This document shows positions 44,087 through 55,871 of a DNA stretch of 64,000 nt, piece after piece (position 1 is the stretch's first letter; each line of letters starts with the position of its first letter). The stretch is from Trichobilharzia regenti (lineage: Eukaryota; Platyhelminthes; Trematoda; Strigeidida; Schistosomatidae). The notes beneath the pieces were generated by a model. That model saw only the letters and a list, made by a program, of their open reading frames with translations. It ran no database searches and was not told the origin of the DNA. The position numbers and the translations under genes were made by a program. The DNA lies in NCBI GenBank assembly GCA_944472135.2, contig OX235270.1, positions 134,865,632-134,929,631 on the forward strand. The letters run 5' to 3'.

Positions 44087-46416
44087 GCAGTTATAATTAC
44101 CTCTGGATAAACAGATTCAGGTGATGATTTGCTCAAGGTTATTTGTCCGTTTGCTAGGTAGTTGCGGCTTGGGCTGCTATAGTTTAGAGTTACTCATTTG
44201 TTTATAGATTTTGTGCCGATATCGATATTAATTACCGAATAATAGAACTTACTACAAGTCCTTGTGTTTTGTGGTTAAAATCGATAATCTCTCGTAGTAT
44301 TTATCGATTCGGGCCGTCTTCGAATATAATAGGAACTTACGGTTAAGTTCCTTGACTCCAATATAAAATAAAAATTGTAATATTACCAAAAATAGAACAA
44401 TAAAAGAGAGAACATTCAAGTCGCATTAATGATTATCATGGCAACAGCGACAATACTTGAATCCGGGTATAGTGCCTTTATTACTGCAAAATACTTTAAC
44501 GGTACTCTCTCCATAGCCTTTCTCAGTCGACGAATGCTGCCCTCACGCCAAGTATAATAATGTATATTTTCACATAAACATATCAATTTACATGAAAATG
44601 CATGCCATTTTTACGGGCACGATCAAGTATGATATAATCTCAAATCGTAGATTGTCTACAAGGTAATTATGTTTCAACAGCCAAATATTTGATGTATATA
44701 TACAAATACACTCATTGTCTGAACCAGGCCGTATAGTTATTGAATTATACAGTTGTCCTCGACGTTGGGCGGGACAATCGACTTCTTTTTTTTCAACCTG
44801 TGGTTGTAGGCGTACGATAACCAACCAATATTGAGGTAAGTACAACTTTTACAAGGGATTAAAAGCTGTTTTAGGAAAGTAAAAGCGCTAGGGTGAATAA
44901 TCAAAGTGTAATGGAATAACTAAGTGCAATGTATCATTAATAAATGCGTTCATAAAGAAAATACAATGGGAAGCTATTTAATCCTTAGACTGACAACGTT
45001 CATTGGCAATGTATAATTCTACCCGTATGTATCTTACTACCATGATATCCACTTTTGGTTTTAATACATTTATCCTCATGTCTGTTGTTTTTATTTTATA
45101 CCTTTTTGTGCATTTAGTGCACAACCGTACCCTACAGAGAATAGGAATAGAATAAGTCGAATCAAATTCATAAAGAGCTATAAAATGTTAGGTTTAATGG
45201 AGTATAATGAGGACCAAGTAAAGACGTTATTAGAAAATGAATGAGATGAGACATTTTGAAGTGGTACTCAAAGATCCGACAATTGATAGCAAGTTAATTT
45301 ATAAGATGCCCCATAAATCTGTGCAGATCCCATGCGGTCGCATCTCAACAATAGGCTGAGCGAATGGCATATATTTAAAGGTAGAAGCATTATCTGTCAA
45401 GGCGTTCACTATTATCTTTTTCAAGATAAAGATCTAGGCCCTCATAAGAATCAGAAATATCTCGAGCCTTTAATTTGTATATTGCTGTTCCTGCAGAATG
45501 GGGCGATTCACCTCAGTGACCACCACCATATCTACTGATCAGCTAGCACCACCCTCCCTCCATTTTTGATGTTAGGCTCTGAGACTATGATTATTATGGC
45601 TACCACAAATATATTGCTTGGTACCAGACATGTTCGTACCCCATATTCCATCTCCCTAGCTTTCTTAATGAGTGCTTCCAATAGGTCTCCACGTACATCT
45701 TTACGAACATATTATATATGTGTGCATGCATCCTGATGAACAGATTACTTTATAAGAAGTTAAAACCTTAAAGAGTAAAAAGAATAGATTTTGTGAATAG
45801 TGGAGCAAGACTCAGCGGAACACTATAGTTAGGGTTGGCAGGACTTAGTGTACTAAATTATCATGAGTCTTATATATAGTAAACATTTGAGATTACAAGT
45901 AACCTGTCTACACATATTATAAAAAGATATTAACACCGAACCAGCAAAATTTTAGCACACAACACTGCAGTGTGTGTATACTGAAGAATGGTAGTTAGTC
46001 TACAGGGAGCCGTAGAGTAAATCAAACCATATATGATAAGAGTATAATCAATAATATAATTCGTGTATCAAATAATACACTAGGCTCAATAATTGAGTGT
46101 TATAAGGGAAACAAGCGTGGTAAAGCAAGAGAACATTTGATGCATGAATATTTTAAGTATTTTAATGACAATCCAATTTAAGAATTGAACATGCATGATT
46201 AATAAGTATTATTATATTAGTATATACATATGTAAAAACGTTAAAAGGTGTGGATGCTATTACAATTATTTCCAGTGTTACTTTTACCAACACAACTTAG
46301 TGAAAATTATAGAGAATAGAAATCAGTAAATTAGTTAACATTCGCTGCGTGAGTATTAGAGTCGAGATATACGTATGTGACTATACTGAAGACTGGACTG
46401 GCCTACAATTTCCGTT
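44087..46416. other. Spacer between the inverted-repeat arms, unassigned
   Basis: AT-rich. No gene or repeat that I can name. Small frames at 44588-44845 (minus) and 45332-45538 (plus) have no recognisable features. Confidence 0.45.
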
Positions 46417-46700
46417 CTACCAACAGTTGTGGTCTTTTAGACGAGCTAGGGTGGACATGTAAAAGTGTCTTTCTGGGCTCCGTTTGAACCCATCAGGGTT
46501 TTCACAACATCTTATTTCAGGTGGTAGTTGGTTCCAAAGAGTGCAACATTTTATGGTGAAAAAGTTTGCCCTAATGGATTTTCTGTGGGCAATATGCCAA
46601 GTGTTTGACACCAGTAAGTATGCATGTTTTCCGGAATCCGGCCCCTATATTACCACGCGTCAGCGAGGTATTCTAAGATTTGTTTCTCCTGAGTACCTGC
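46417..46700 (-). pseudogene. C-terminal fragment of a non-LTR retrotransposon ORF2
   Basis: The minus-strand frame reads SNTWHIAHRKSIRANFFTIK and CCTLWNQLPPEIRCCENPDG, then FKRSPERHFY: the R-x-NFF...WN-x-LP...FK-x-x-L-x-x-x pattern at the end of many jockey/CR1-type proteins. Traces continue upstream to about 46700 with stops. The rest of the element is not present. Confidence 0.72.
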
Positions 46701-46707
46701 AAATATG

Positions 46708-47064
46708 GTTGAAAATTAAACGATCAATTCATGGTTGTTTGCTCAAACCGAGCTCCTCCATATTTTTCGCGGGAGTCATCAATCCAGAAGTCTTCGTTTC
46801 ATCGTTCGCTGTTCGGTAGAAGACAGAAAACTATCAGAAGTTTTATTGTGATTTAGTTTTATGACATTTATTCTTAGACCTTGTGTATAATAACCTTACT
46901 GTTGGTTACATATTGGCGTAAGAATAAAGGATTCTCGAGTCGCCAATCAGTGTTCTGGTTTTCGCGTCGGTTATTACAAATTATTTCTGAAAGTCTTCGA
47001 GGGACAGCGTGAGGTCCAGCGTAGTAAGAGCTGGAAATTGACAGTTTATGAGAGTTGGCTGACA
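46708..47064 (+). mobile_element. Solo LTR of the BEL/Pao family (right arm), missing its first 10 bp
   Basis: Mirror copy of 43720-44086. It starts within the LTR (gttgaaaattaaacg) directly after non-matching DNA, which marks the breakpoint of the duplication. Confidence 0.85.
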
Positions 47065-48308
47065 GATGCTTTACACCTTCTGCGCTACAAATTCGCTCCA
47101 GATCTTGTTTTTGATTACTGTTTGGGAAACTGACTGATTGGAAGGTCGAAAAGTTTTCAGTGTGAAGATGTCTGCGTATGGAAAGGTACACTAACTGCAT
47201 TGATGGGTTTGCTTACAGATGCAGTGAGTGCCGAAGCGGAAAATCAGTTCAAGAAGGTATATCTTTCGTTTTTGGTTTACAGATTCATTAAGTACTTTTA
47301 TTTAATATCTTCTGTATCTCTTTATTAACTTTGCATGACTTATATATAACGATTTTGTACAATTGTGCGCCGTTTAAGGGCCTTCTGATTGGTCGAATTT
47401 TTCCTTGTCAAGGTCACTTGTGCTTTCAAATTCGTTTCGGTTTGGGCTGCTATTCTTAAAATTTGCCGTGGTAAATATCTGTAACTGTATTTCATAATGT
47501 CGAACCACATGAAATCGAACAATATCATTCAAACTACGATGAACCTAGAAATCTGTATTTGGCAGATTTGACCATGATTCATTTAAATAGGCTGGCATGT
47601 TGGTTGAAATTTTGCTCAGTAAATATTTTGCCAATAATTTTCAATAAAATTGTGTCATGTTTTCTGGATTGATAGGAATTCTCATTTCTTGCCTAGTGAT
47701 GTTGGTGTCCACGTCATGTAATCTGACTTCGACACACTCTTAGCGTATTGATTTTAATGATGAGTGCTTCATGCGGAATGAGTCAAAACATCGCTATAAT
47801 GAGGAGGATGGGATAGTTGTACGGTAATGTCATCTACGCAAATAGTTTGCTTCTTGTAGAAGCTGCAGCTTTCGACATATTATTATTCAATAAAGACCAC
47901 GTCTAAATGTGACTATTTTCGTGTGAAGAACAGTGCTATTTGACAAAATAATGCTGTCAGTACATGGGAATCACCTGTAAATGCTAACAGAACATTCTAT
48001 TAGAACAGAAGTTATCATGTAGATGTGTCTTTCACTGTATGTTTGTATGGACAGGGATTATTGCAAGTTGAAAGGTTATGTCTAAGTGGATTTAACACAT
48101 ATTTACACTGATTGACGCAGCACAACATGAGTTATGTGAATTCAGTGTATAAAAGATACCTCTATCAATATTGTGCCATTGTGTGCTCGGTTGACTGCTG
48201 GGCTGACAAATGTAGGGGGTTCTCGTGATTGTTGTAAGTGCAGTGCATTTAAGAAGGCAATAACTCGATTGATTTTCCTCGCTGTCTCACTCAGTGCAAT
48301 TATTCAGT

Positions 48309-48500
48309 GTGCGTCGAGGGCACAGTAATTAGAACTCTCGCCGACCACGCACATGGTCCGGGGCTCGATCCCCTGCAGACGCCTACCTGATATGAATGGT
48401 CGGCCTGCGAAATTTGGGATACTGATATCACATGCTGAAAATTCCATACATCTACCAAAAATACAGTGTGGAATAAAGCTGTAAACAAAAACATAAAAAA
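48309..48500 (+). mobile_element. tRNA-derived SINE (right-arm mirror copy)
   Basis: Mirror image of 42284-42475, same mutations in the A box. Confidence 0.85.
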
Positions 48501-49312
48501 TATGGTAATAATGTACACATGGTTTGTGTCGATTACGAGAATTTGATCTATTTAGCTCTATTATTATTAATTTATCATCTGTTATACAATTCCCACTGAC
48601 ACTGTAAACTTAATATCGAAATGTTTTTGATCGCCAATAGTGGAGATGAATTTCTTCTGAAATTTCCATTTACATGAAGCAGTACAGATTCAGTGTCATG
48701 ACTGAATGTCTAGGTTGCATTATATGCCATTGTTATCCTCATCAACACAACAGGTCTGCGTACCTTGCAACATTTTAAGTGCTTCTCTATGTTGTTAACA
48801 CTATCCATAGTTGCTTAGAGTTGCAGCTTGTTCCAAAATATGAGAATGTAATTTCTGTTGGATTCATAAGGACTAAACATTGCTGAGATTGTGGATCAAT
48901 TCCTAAGTTACATATTTGCAATACCTCATTTAATGTAGACATATTTAGTGTAAAATCGATGAGAATGACGTCTCAACAGTGTGGGTGTTTCAGAGTTTAT
49001 CTTGAGATTTGCGTGTAATCCTCCAGTGCTGGACGACCTATGAGGTCTATTTATGCATACAGCGTCAATATGAAGACCAGATGTGGACCACAAATACTTT
49101 TAATTGTGTGAGAACTTTACTTAGTATTAATAGAATCAGTGTATACTAATATATAAAATCATCTTTCATAACTTCATGTTGTGCATCAAATTTTAGGTAT
49201 ATGGAGGTTGTGGAATGTGAAATCAGTAGCAGTGGAAATCTGTCAAACTAACGCCAATACCCTTCATCAAAATTTTCAACCTGTAAATTAAGAAAATGTT
49301 TAATATGCCCTT

Positions 49313-49630
49313 TGTCAATGGAGTTGAAGATTGAACGATCAATTCTTGGTTGTTTGCTCAAAATCAACTTCCCCAATTTTCGCGGAGGCATCAATACGAC
49401 AGTCATCGTCTCATCTGTCGCTGTTCAGAAAGAAGGATGAAACATCATCAGAAACTTTAGTTCGGTTATAATTTATATGTTGATGTAACAATAAAGAAAT
49501 CTCAAGCGGCAGATCGGTGTTTTGGTTTTTTCGTCCGCTATTACTTGGCGTTTCTGAAATCTTCAAGGAACAGCGTGGGCCCGAGCGTAGCGAGAGCTGG
49601 GCATTAACGGTTTATGAGACGTGATTGACA
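49313..49630 (+). repeat. 5' LTR of BEL element B'
   Basis: TGTCAATGGAG...GTGATTGACA, 318 bp, followed by gtttctga as in the other BEL copies. Confidence 0.9.
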
Positions 49631-49774
49631 GTTTCTGACGATGAAAACAGTTCTGGCGGATTCAAACTGTTGGTGAAAGTTTGGATAGTCGCCGTTCATT
49701 TTTCCTGGTGCCGGTCAAGTCCTCTTTGAACAAGCAATATCTGGAACTTTTTTGTAATTCGGTCAAGTTCAACA

Positions 49775-51028
49775 ATGCCTGGGTCAAAGAAGGGACAGAG
49801 TGTCTTGGATGCAAACAGGAAAGTAAGTCATGGTGACTTGTCTGTTAATTGTAACGATGTGTCTGATGTTAAGCATGACATGGTCGATGTTACTGTTTCG
49901 CCGTTCAGGGAAAATAGGAACATCAAACTCCCTAAATTTGAACCACGATGTTTTGATGGAAACCCGGCTGATTATTTACAATTTGTAAAGGAGTTTGAGA
50001 TCATGTTGAGTAGTTTTCTATTAAGTGATGAATTGAAGTTAATGTATTTGATGAGATATTGCACTGGAGATGCTGCAAGAGCTATACAGTGCTGTAAGTT
50101 TATGAAGCCAAAAGAGGGCTACTACGAGGCTATGAGCATATTACGTCAAAGGTTTGGAAGACCTTCGATGATTGCAGGGAAATTATTCGAGGCTGTTAAG
50201 GGTAGTGGTGGTCAATTACAGGATGACTCCCAGGCACTCACTGAGTTTTTAGATAATTTGCTAATTTACAAGAATGGAATGATTTCGATGAATCGCATGA
50301 GTGACCTCAACTCGAGTTTTATACTAGAAGTAATAGCAAGACGTCTACCTACTCGACTGCAAAGGAAGTGGGTGAAGATGAGCTCCCGTATGGAGGATGA
50401 GGGTATCGAGCCAAGGTTTGATGATATCCTGAAACTAGTAAAAGATAGTGTCAATCAATCTATGAGCAAGTTCGCCAGTCTATTACATCTCACCCCTAGA
50501 ATAGAGCGGTCTGAGATCAAAATGCAATCATTGATGACGAGTAGGCCTCAGAGAGGTGGATATCGAGAAGGCTCCATGATGGATAGTAATGCGTATAGAC
50601 CTAGTGAGTGTAACAGGTTTCGTAGTACATCCTCAACAGATAAGTTGCAAGCTGCAAGAGAAACACGGTTGTGTTTTACACGTGTGCAAGAAGTGCATAC
50701 AGAAGTGAACTGTGAACCAGTGAGCAAGTTCAGTGATAAGCTAAATGTAAACTCCAGACCTGACTCCGAATCGTGTGACGATAACGGTGCGGTGAAGAAG
50801 TCTGTAGTAGCAACTGGTAAGCCGTTGTTGAATAGAGTGTCACAGAATAGAGTTACTGCTTCAGAGTGGAGTTCTGACTCCACAAGTTTACAAAGTATAA
50901 CTAGTCAGAGTGAAGATATAAAACCTTTAATGATTTGTGATGAGGAACCAAAATTGTCTACTTTCTCTTTCTGGCATTTTGCTGCTCCTATTCATCTTCT
51001 GGTCGAGGTCGAACAACCCTCCATCTAA
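49775..51028 (+). CDS. Gag-like protein of BEL element B' (417 aa)
   Basis: ATG at 49775, stop at 51026-51028. The translation equals that of the B copy at 31315-32568 along its whole length, including the FDGNPADYLQF Gag block, the degraded knuckle LCFTRVQEVHTEVNC and the acquired C-terminus. Two intact copies at independent sites show that the ORF was open in the source element. Confidence 0.8.
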   Translation: MPGSKKGQSVLDANRKVSHGDLSVNCNDVSDVKHDMVDVTVSPFRENRNIKLPKFEPRCFDGNPADYLQFVKEFEIMLSSFLLSDELKLMYLMRYCTGDAARAIQCCKFMKPKEGYYEAMSILRQRFGRPSMIAGKLFEAVKGSGGQLQDDSQALTEFLDNLLIYKNGMISMNRMSDLNSSFILEVIARRLPTRLQRKWVKMSSRMEDEGIEPRFDDILKLVKDSVNQSMSKFASLLHLTPRIERSEIKMQSLMTSRPQRGGYREGSMMDSNAYRPSECNRFRSTSSTDKLQAARETRLCFTRVQEVHTEVNCEPVSKFSDKLNVNSRPDSESCDDNGAVKKSVVATGKPLLNRVSQNRVTASEWSSDSTSLQSITSQSEDIKPLMICDEEPKLSTFSFWHFAAPIHLLVEVEQPSI

Positions 51029-51687
51029 ACTGAAATGAGGATTAATTCCAAAACGTCTATCTCATAACCACTCAAATTCCATGAACGATCCAATTCTACC
51101 ATTTGAAGACGCTGGCGAACATGCTGTAAATGAGTATTCATGATCTGAAATGAAGAAGCAACTGGTTTTCAAACAGTTTTCAACATTTTACTCAACTTAC
51201 GAATACAGTCCGCCATGCAGACACAAATGGAGCAAATGGAGAATTCTGGAGTCGACCTCGGCACCATTTGATGCAGTAAAACAACCCAACATGACCTTAT
51301 CTAGTTTTCGTATCCACGATCAAATTTCTTTCCTATTATAAAGCTACGACAAGACTACTGAAAAAATGGAATAAATATATCACTGATCTCAACATAATAC
51401 ATCAATAATCTTTAAGCCAAGGGTGCTGTTCACAACAAAGTTATATAAGAGAATTGACTTCAAGCTTTATTTTTCCCAGATATTTGTATTACATTCATCT
51501 GATGTCTGGGTTTTTTGTTAATGCGAAGACAATATTTCTATATCTCTTTATGTGCTACACAAACAAACTTTATAGCAGACTGTTCCGACTGACTTTGATG
51601 TCAGAAAGGACAACCAAACTGTAAATCCATTATACATCAAATTTTGTGTAATTTATATAATAACTTATCCATGCCTGTACAATTGGT
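51029..51687 (+). other. Region between the ORFs of BEL B', with CR1-like 3' fragment
   Basis: Counterpart of 30656-31314. The piece at 51355-51560 resembles the CR1-like 3' end at 5915-6090. No gene. Confidence 0.55.
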
Positions 51688-52482
51688 ATGCTCCTGCATA
51701 AACAGGAAGAAATATATATTATTAAAGAGTTTGAAAATTACGAACTTGACGGTAAATTGAATATTTGTGGTAATGATCATGATAGTGCAGATTTGTCTTT
51801 GGTTGATCATGATGAAATGGAGGGAATGCCTACTACCGCTAAGTTAAATAAAGGTTCTGTACAACTACAACGTGAAGTAGAAATAAATGCAGATTCAGTT
51901 GCAGAAGGCCCGCATACTTGTGAGACCGTCAGTCTGATTGATCAGCATGTAGCCCACCTATCATCAGATGCTAGTGCTAAACCTGAGCTGATAGTAAAAG
52001 ACGGCAGTGGTGGTGGTCTTGCAGGTAGACAAATTTCTGAAAGTCGAGCAACAACAGCTTTTGATCCACCGCTAACTTCATCAACTGATATCAATCAGTC
52101 GTCGTTGGTGCTGTCATCCACAATGAAACAAACGCCCATCAACTCAAGTATCTTGTGCAATGACTATGCTAGTATCAGTTCGTTTGAAGGGACGAATATC
52201 AATGGTCAGTTTAGTGAGGATAAGCCAAGTGTAAACGAGAGAGTAATTGTTAAATTGACTTGCATGAATAAAGGCATTTCTAGTTTCAAGTTACTATTTG
52301 AATGTTATTATCTTTGGTGTAAATTACTCTGTTTCTACGCTTGGTTGACCAGATACGTCGTGTGTTTGTTGGTCATCTATATTCTACGATACAATGACAT
52401 GGGCGTGTTGCCGTTCAGATTTGAGGATAAAGCTCATAGAAGGAAGTTAGCAAATGAACTCTGCGACGATTTTCCAACCTAG
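51688..52482 (+). CDS. 264-aa ORF of BEL element B'
   Basis: ATG at 51688. Same protein as at 29861-30655 with one difference seen (TVSLID here, TVSVID there). Acidic N-terminus of unknown role and a BEL pre-integrase segment (YYLWCKLLCFYAWLTRYV) at the C-terminus. Confidence 0.55.
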   Translation: MLLHKQEEIYIIKEFENYELDGKLNICGNDHDSADLSLVDHDEMEGMPTTAKLNKGSVQLQREVEINADSVAEGPHTCETVSLIDQHVAHLSSDASAKPELIVKDGSGGGLAGRQISESRATTAFDPPLTSSTDINQSSLVLSSTMKQTPINSSILCNDYASISSFEGTNINGQFSEDKPSVNERVIVKLTCMNKGISSFKLLFECYYLWCKLLCFYAWLTRYVVCLLVIYILRYNDMGVLPFRFEDKAHRRKLANELCDDFPT

Positions 52483-53473
52483 GGCGTCAACCTGAGAAGG
52501 GTTCTAGGCGTACTGCTGTAAGTCCTACAGTTCTTCAAAGGGTAACGCATCAATGAGCAGTCCGATGTGCTTGGTGTATGATCTTGTACATATGTTCATA
52601 TTGTATATACTGAATTGATATCATCTGTCATCTAGCTGTTAGTAATTCTGTTTGTGTCCGGACGACTTCCACTTGGATCATCAACCTGAGAACGAATGTA
52701 GGCGTACTGGTGTAAGTCCTACAGTTCTTCAAGAGTAGTTTGTCATGCCGGAATCCACAACATTTGATGTGTTGATTGTACATACGTTTGTGTTAAATAG
52801 TTGTGTGAGTTCCAATTATCGCAATTGTTGGTTAATCTCGTTTGTGTCCGGACATTCCACAAATTACAATCGTCAGCGTGAGAAGGGTTGCAAGCGTACT
52901 GGTGTTAGCCCTGCGATTCTTCAAAGGAATTCCACCAAGACATGATCGGCGAGGTTGTTTGTACTATTTGTATATACGTGTGGTGTGTCATATCAATTGG
53001 TGTTTTTTGGATTCATTGTGTTTACTTGTTGTTTTCGTATCTTGTTGTTATTGCGTAATTTTGTTAAAATTTTCGTCGTGATTACTACTGAAGTTGTTTC
53101 GAGTCTTCTACATCCATGAATTAATTGGTTGATGTCAAGGACAGCAGATGGGTCGTATACGCCGGGGAGGCTAGGCTATTGCTGAGAATGAAATGCACAC
53201 TGAGATAATTGTTAGCTGCGTTGCATTATGCAAGAGTCATTCTAGTAAGTGGCGATTGTGTTGCAAGATGTCAAGAGGAGGTCTCTGTCTGGAGGCGCAG
53301 GTCGTCATCGATGTGTGAGATTGTGCTGTGGGTATGCTTGTGGTGTGTTGGCTTTTCTGTCTGTTTTCCATCTCAGCTCTTTCCGTGTGACCCAGGTTCT
53401 CGCAATGGCATCCAAGTCAACGTGTATTGGTCGTGATGGAGAAAAGGGATTGGATCCTTTTTTTGCCGGGGAG
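52483..53473 (+). repeat. 3' region of BEL B' with three tandem repeats
   Basis: Repeat units start at 52486, 52680 and 52872 (about 190 bp each). The distal part, 53230-53473, matches 22139-22390 and 28710-28960 and leads into the 3' LTR. No convincing gene, though short frames are conserved because the copies are recent. Confidence 0.72.
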
Positions 53474-53793
53474 TGTCAATGGAGTTGAAGATTGAACGAT
53501 CAATTCTTGGTTGTTTGCTTAAAATCAACTTCCCCAATTTTCGCGGAGGCATCAATACGACAGTCATCGTCTCATCGGTCGCTGTTCAGAAAGAAGGATG
53601 AAACATCGTCAGAAACCTTAGTTCGCTTATTCTTTTTATATGTAGGTGTAACAATAAAGAAATCTCAAGCGGCAGATCGGTGTTTTGGTTTTTTCGTCCG
53701 TTATAACTAAGCGTTTCTGAAAACTTCAAGGAACAGCGTGGGCCCGAGCGTAGCGAGAGCTGGGCATTAACGGTTTATGAGACGTGATTGACA
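53474..53793 (+). repeat. 3' LTR of BEL element B'
   Basis: 320 bp, matches 49313-49630 with few differences; preceded by a G-rich tract (gccggggag) that may serve as polypurine primer. Confidence 0.9.
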
Positions 53794-53798
53794 CCCTT

Positions 53799-54136
53799 TG
53801 TCAATGTATTTGAAGACTGAACGATCAATTCATGGTTGTTTCCTCAAACACAAACCCATATTTTGGCGGGTGTCATCGTTTCATCGTTCGCTGTTCGTTG
53901 GAGGGCGGAGAAAACTATTATTATCAGAAGTATTATTGTGATTTAGTGTTATGACATTTATTCTTAGACTTCGTGTACAATAACCTAATAGTTGGCTATG
54001 TATAGGTGCAAGAAGAAACGGTTCTTGAATCACTGATTTGTGTTCTGGTATTTTTGAGTTGGTTATTACGCACAGTTCCTAAAAGTATTCCAAGGACAGT
54101 GTGAAGTCCACTTTAGTTAAACCTGGACATTTGACA
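53799..54136 (+). repeat. 5' LTR of BEL element A'
   Basis: 338 bp, TGTCAATGTATTTGAAG...CATTTGACA. Begins immediately after the ccctt duplication of B'. Confidence 0.88.
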
Positions 54137-54262
54137 GTTTCTGATAATTCTCCTTGAATTATTCGTCTTATTTGTTGTCAATTCGTCGTTCCTCGCGTCC
54201 GCAAGTTTGCTTTGAACAAGTGTTATTTGGAACTTTTCTGGATCGTTTGGTCAAGTTCAGTA

Positions 54263-55656
54263 ATGCCTTGGTCAAAGAAGGAACAAGGCGTTTTGGAAGC
54301 AGACAGGAAAATAAGTAATTCTCAGTTTTCTGTTATATGTAATGATGTGTGTGATGCTATGCATGGTGAGGTTAATGTTCATGTTTCGCCGTCTAGGGAT
54401 AATAGAAATTTTGAAATTCCTGAATTTGAGCCTCGATATTTCGACGGAAACCCAGCTGACTACCACGGTTTGAAAGGAGTTTGAAGTCATGATGAGTGGT
54501 TTTATTTTTAATGACGAAATGAAGTTATTGTATTTGTTGAGGTATTGCACTGGTGTTGCTGCAAAGGCCATACAGTGCTGCAAGTTTATGTCCCCGAACG
54601 AAGGATATACAGAGACTATGAGGATGCTATGTCAGAGGTTTGGAAAACCATTCATGATATCCCATAACGCTTTTGAGACCATGAAGGGTGGTGGATCACA
54701 GTTAAACGATAATTCAGAAGAACTCGCATAGTTCTTGGACAGTTTAATGGTGTAGAGAAATACTCCTGTATCTCTTAATTGCGTGGATGAATTGAATTCA
54801 AGTTCCGTGCGTGAGACCTCGGCCAAAAGATTACCAGTTCGCCTACAAAGGAAGTTCATAAAGGTTAGTTCCCGACTAGAGGAAGATGGTTTGGAGCATG
54901 GATTCGATGATATTGTGAGGCTGGTGAAAGTCAGTGCCAATCAGGCAACGGGCAAATTCGCCGGCGTTTTGGATTCTAAGGTGGAACCTAAGAAACCGGT
55001 GAATATTAAGGAAGCATTTTTAGCGAAGGCTGAAGGCACAACGAGAAAGGATGAGTGTATTGTTTGTCATTACACACATCAGTTGAGTGATTGCTATCGC
55101 TTCATTTCTATATCCCCCATAGAAAGGTCAAAAATGCCGAAACAGAAGCGGCTGTGTTTCAGTTGTTTAAAGATTGGGCATACTAAGTTGAATTGTAAGG
55201 CGGCAGACAAAGGAAGTATTGGTTTAACTTATATGCACTCACTTCTGAGGACAGTAAACAAACTGGGGAATTCGGTTAATTGCAATAGTGTCTCTAGACC
55301 CCTTGACAACCCATAAGTTTATTTAGGGGTATTACCAGTTAAGGTGAAAGGACCAAAATCTTCAGTAGAGACTTATGCATTGTTGGATAATGATTCAGAC
55401 GTTACATTGACAGGTGCTAAGCTGGTTGGCTGCTTGGGTATCAAGGGTCCAAAGCAATCCCTGGTTGTAAAAACTTTCAATTCTTCGAAAACGGTAGTAT
55501 GTGAACGAGTGTCATTTCAGTTAGAATCCTTGGCTACTGGGGAAACCGTTGAAGTAGATACTGCTTACACTACCTCCAGTATGAAACTCGGCGATGCTAT
55601 AGTACCTAGTCGTGAAACAGTTGTCGGTAAGCCATACCTGTGTGACATACCGTTTC
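54263..55656 (+). pseudogene. Gag and protease N-terminus of BEL element A'
   Basis: Mirror copy of 39614-41007 with the same frameshift (after ADYHGLKGV, 54484), the same stops (54731 region, 55316), the zinc motifs CIVCHYTHQLSDCYRF and CFSCLKIGHTKLNC, and the protease piece ALLDNDSDVTLTGAKL. One residue difference noted (FEIPEFEP against FKIPEFEP). Shared faults show they existed before the duplication. Confidence 0.85.
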
Positions 55657-55871
55657 TGTCAATGGAGTTGAAGATTGAACGATCAATTCTCGGTTGTTTG
55701 CTCACAACCAACTTCCCTAATTTTCGCGGAGGCATCAATACGACAGTCATCGTCTCATCGGTCGCTGTTCAGAAAGAAGTCAGCAGTAAACCATCAGAAG
55801 TAATATTGTGATTTATTACTGTAATATTTGTTCACAGAACCTAGTAAAAACATTATTTTTATGTGTTGGTG
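55657..55871 (+). mobile_element. Truncated solo LTR in A', ending at a deletion junction
   Basis: First 215 or so bases of the LTR found complete at 39252-39613 (minus). At about 55870 (ttggtgt|ttcagcg) the LTR stops and the RT region begins. Lost here: the rest of the LTR, the protease end and the first part of the RT segment. Confidence 0.88.

Larger units (their letters stand above)
46708..49312. repeat. Right arm (segment U') of the 2.6-kb inverted repeat
   Basis: Inverse of 41472-44076. Contents mirror the left arm: a truncated LTR at 46708-47064 and a SINE at 48309-48500; otherwise no gene. At its outer end (49308-49312, ccctt) the left arm continues directly with the LTR of A, whereas here element B' is inserted first. 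Confidence 0.93.
49313..53793 (+). mobile_element. BEL/Pao element B', sister of element B, inserted at the edge of A'
   Basis: 4481 bp with LTRs of 318 bp (49313-49630) and 320 bp (53474-53793) and the perfect 5-bp target-site duplication ccctt at 49308-49312 and 53794-53798. Same plan as B: 417-codon gag-like ORF, CR1-like fragment, 264-codon ORF, tandem repeats in the 3' region. Its LTRs lack about 38 bp that B's LTRs have, and its 3' region lacks about 160 bp near 53210. It is therefore a separate insertion of a closely related subfamily, not the duplicate of B. Confidence 0.92.

Noticed and set aside
28353..53793. Elements B and B' as the two halves of the same inverted duplication
   Set aside because: They sit at different positions relative to U and A, have different target-site duplications, and their LTRs differ by a shared indel; they are separate insertions.
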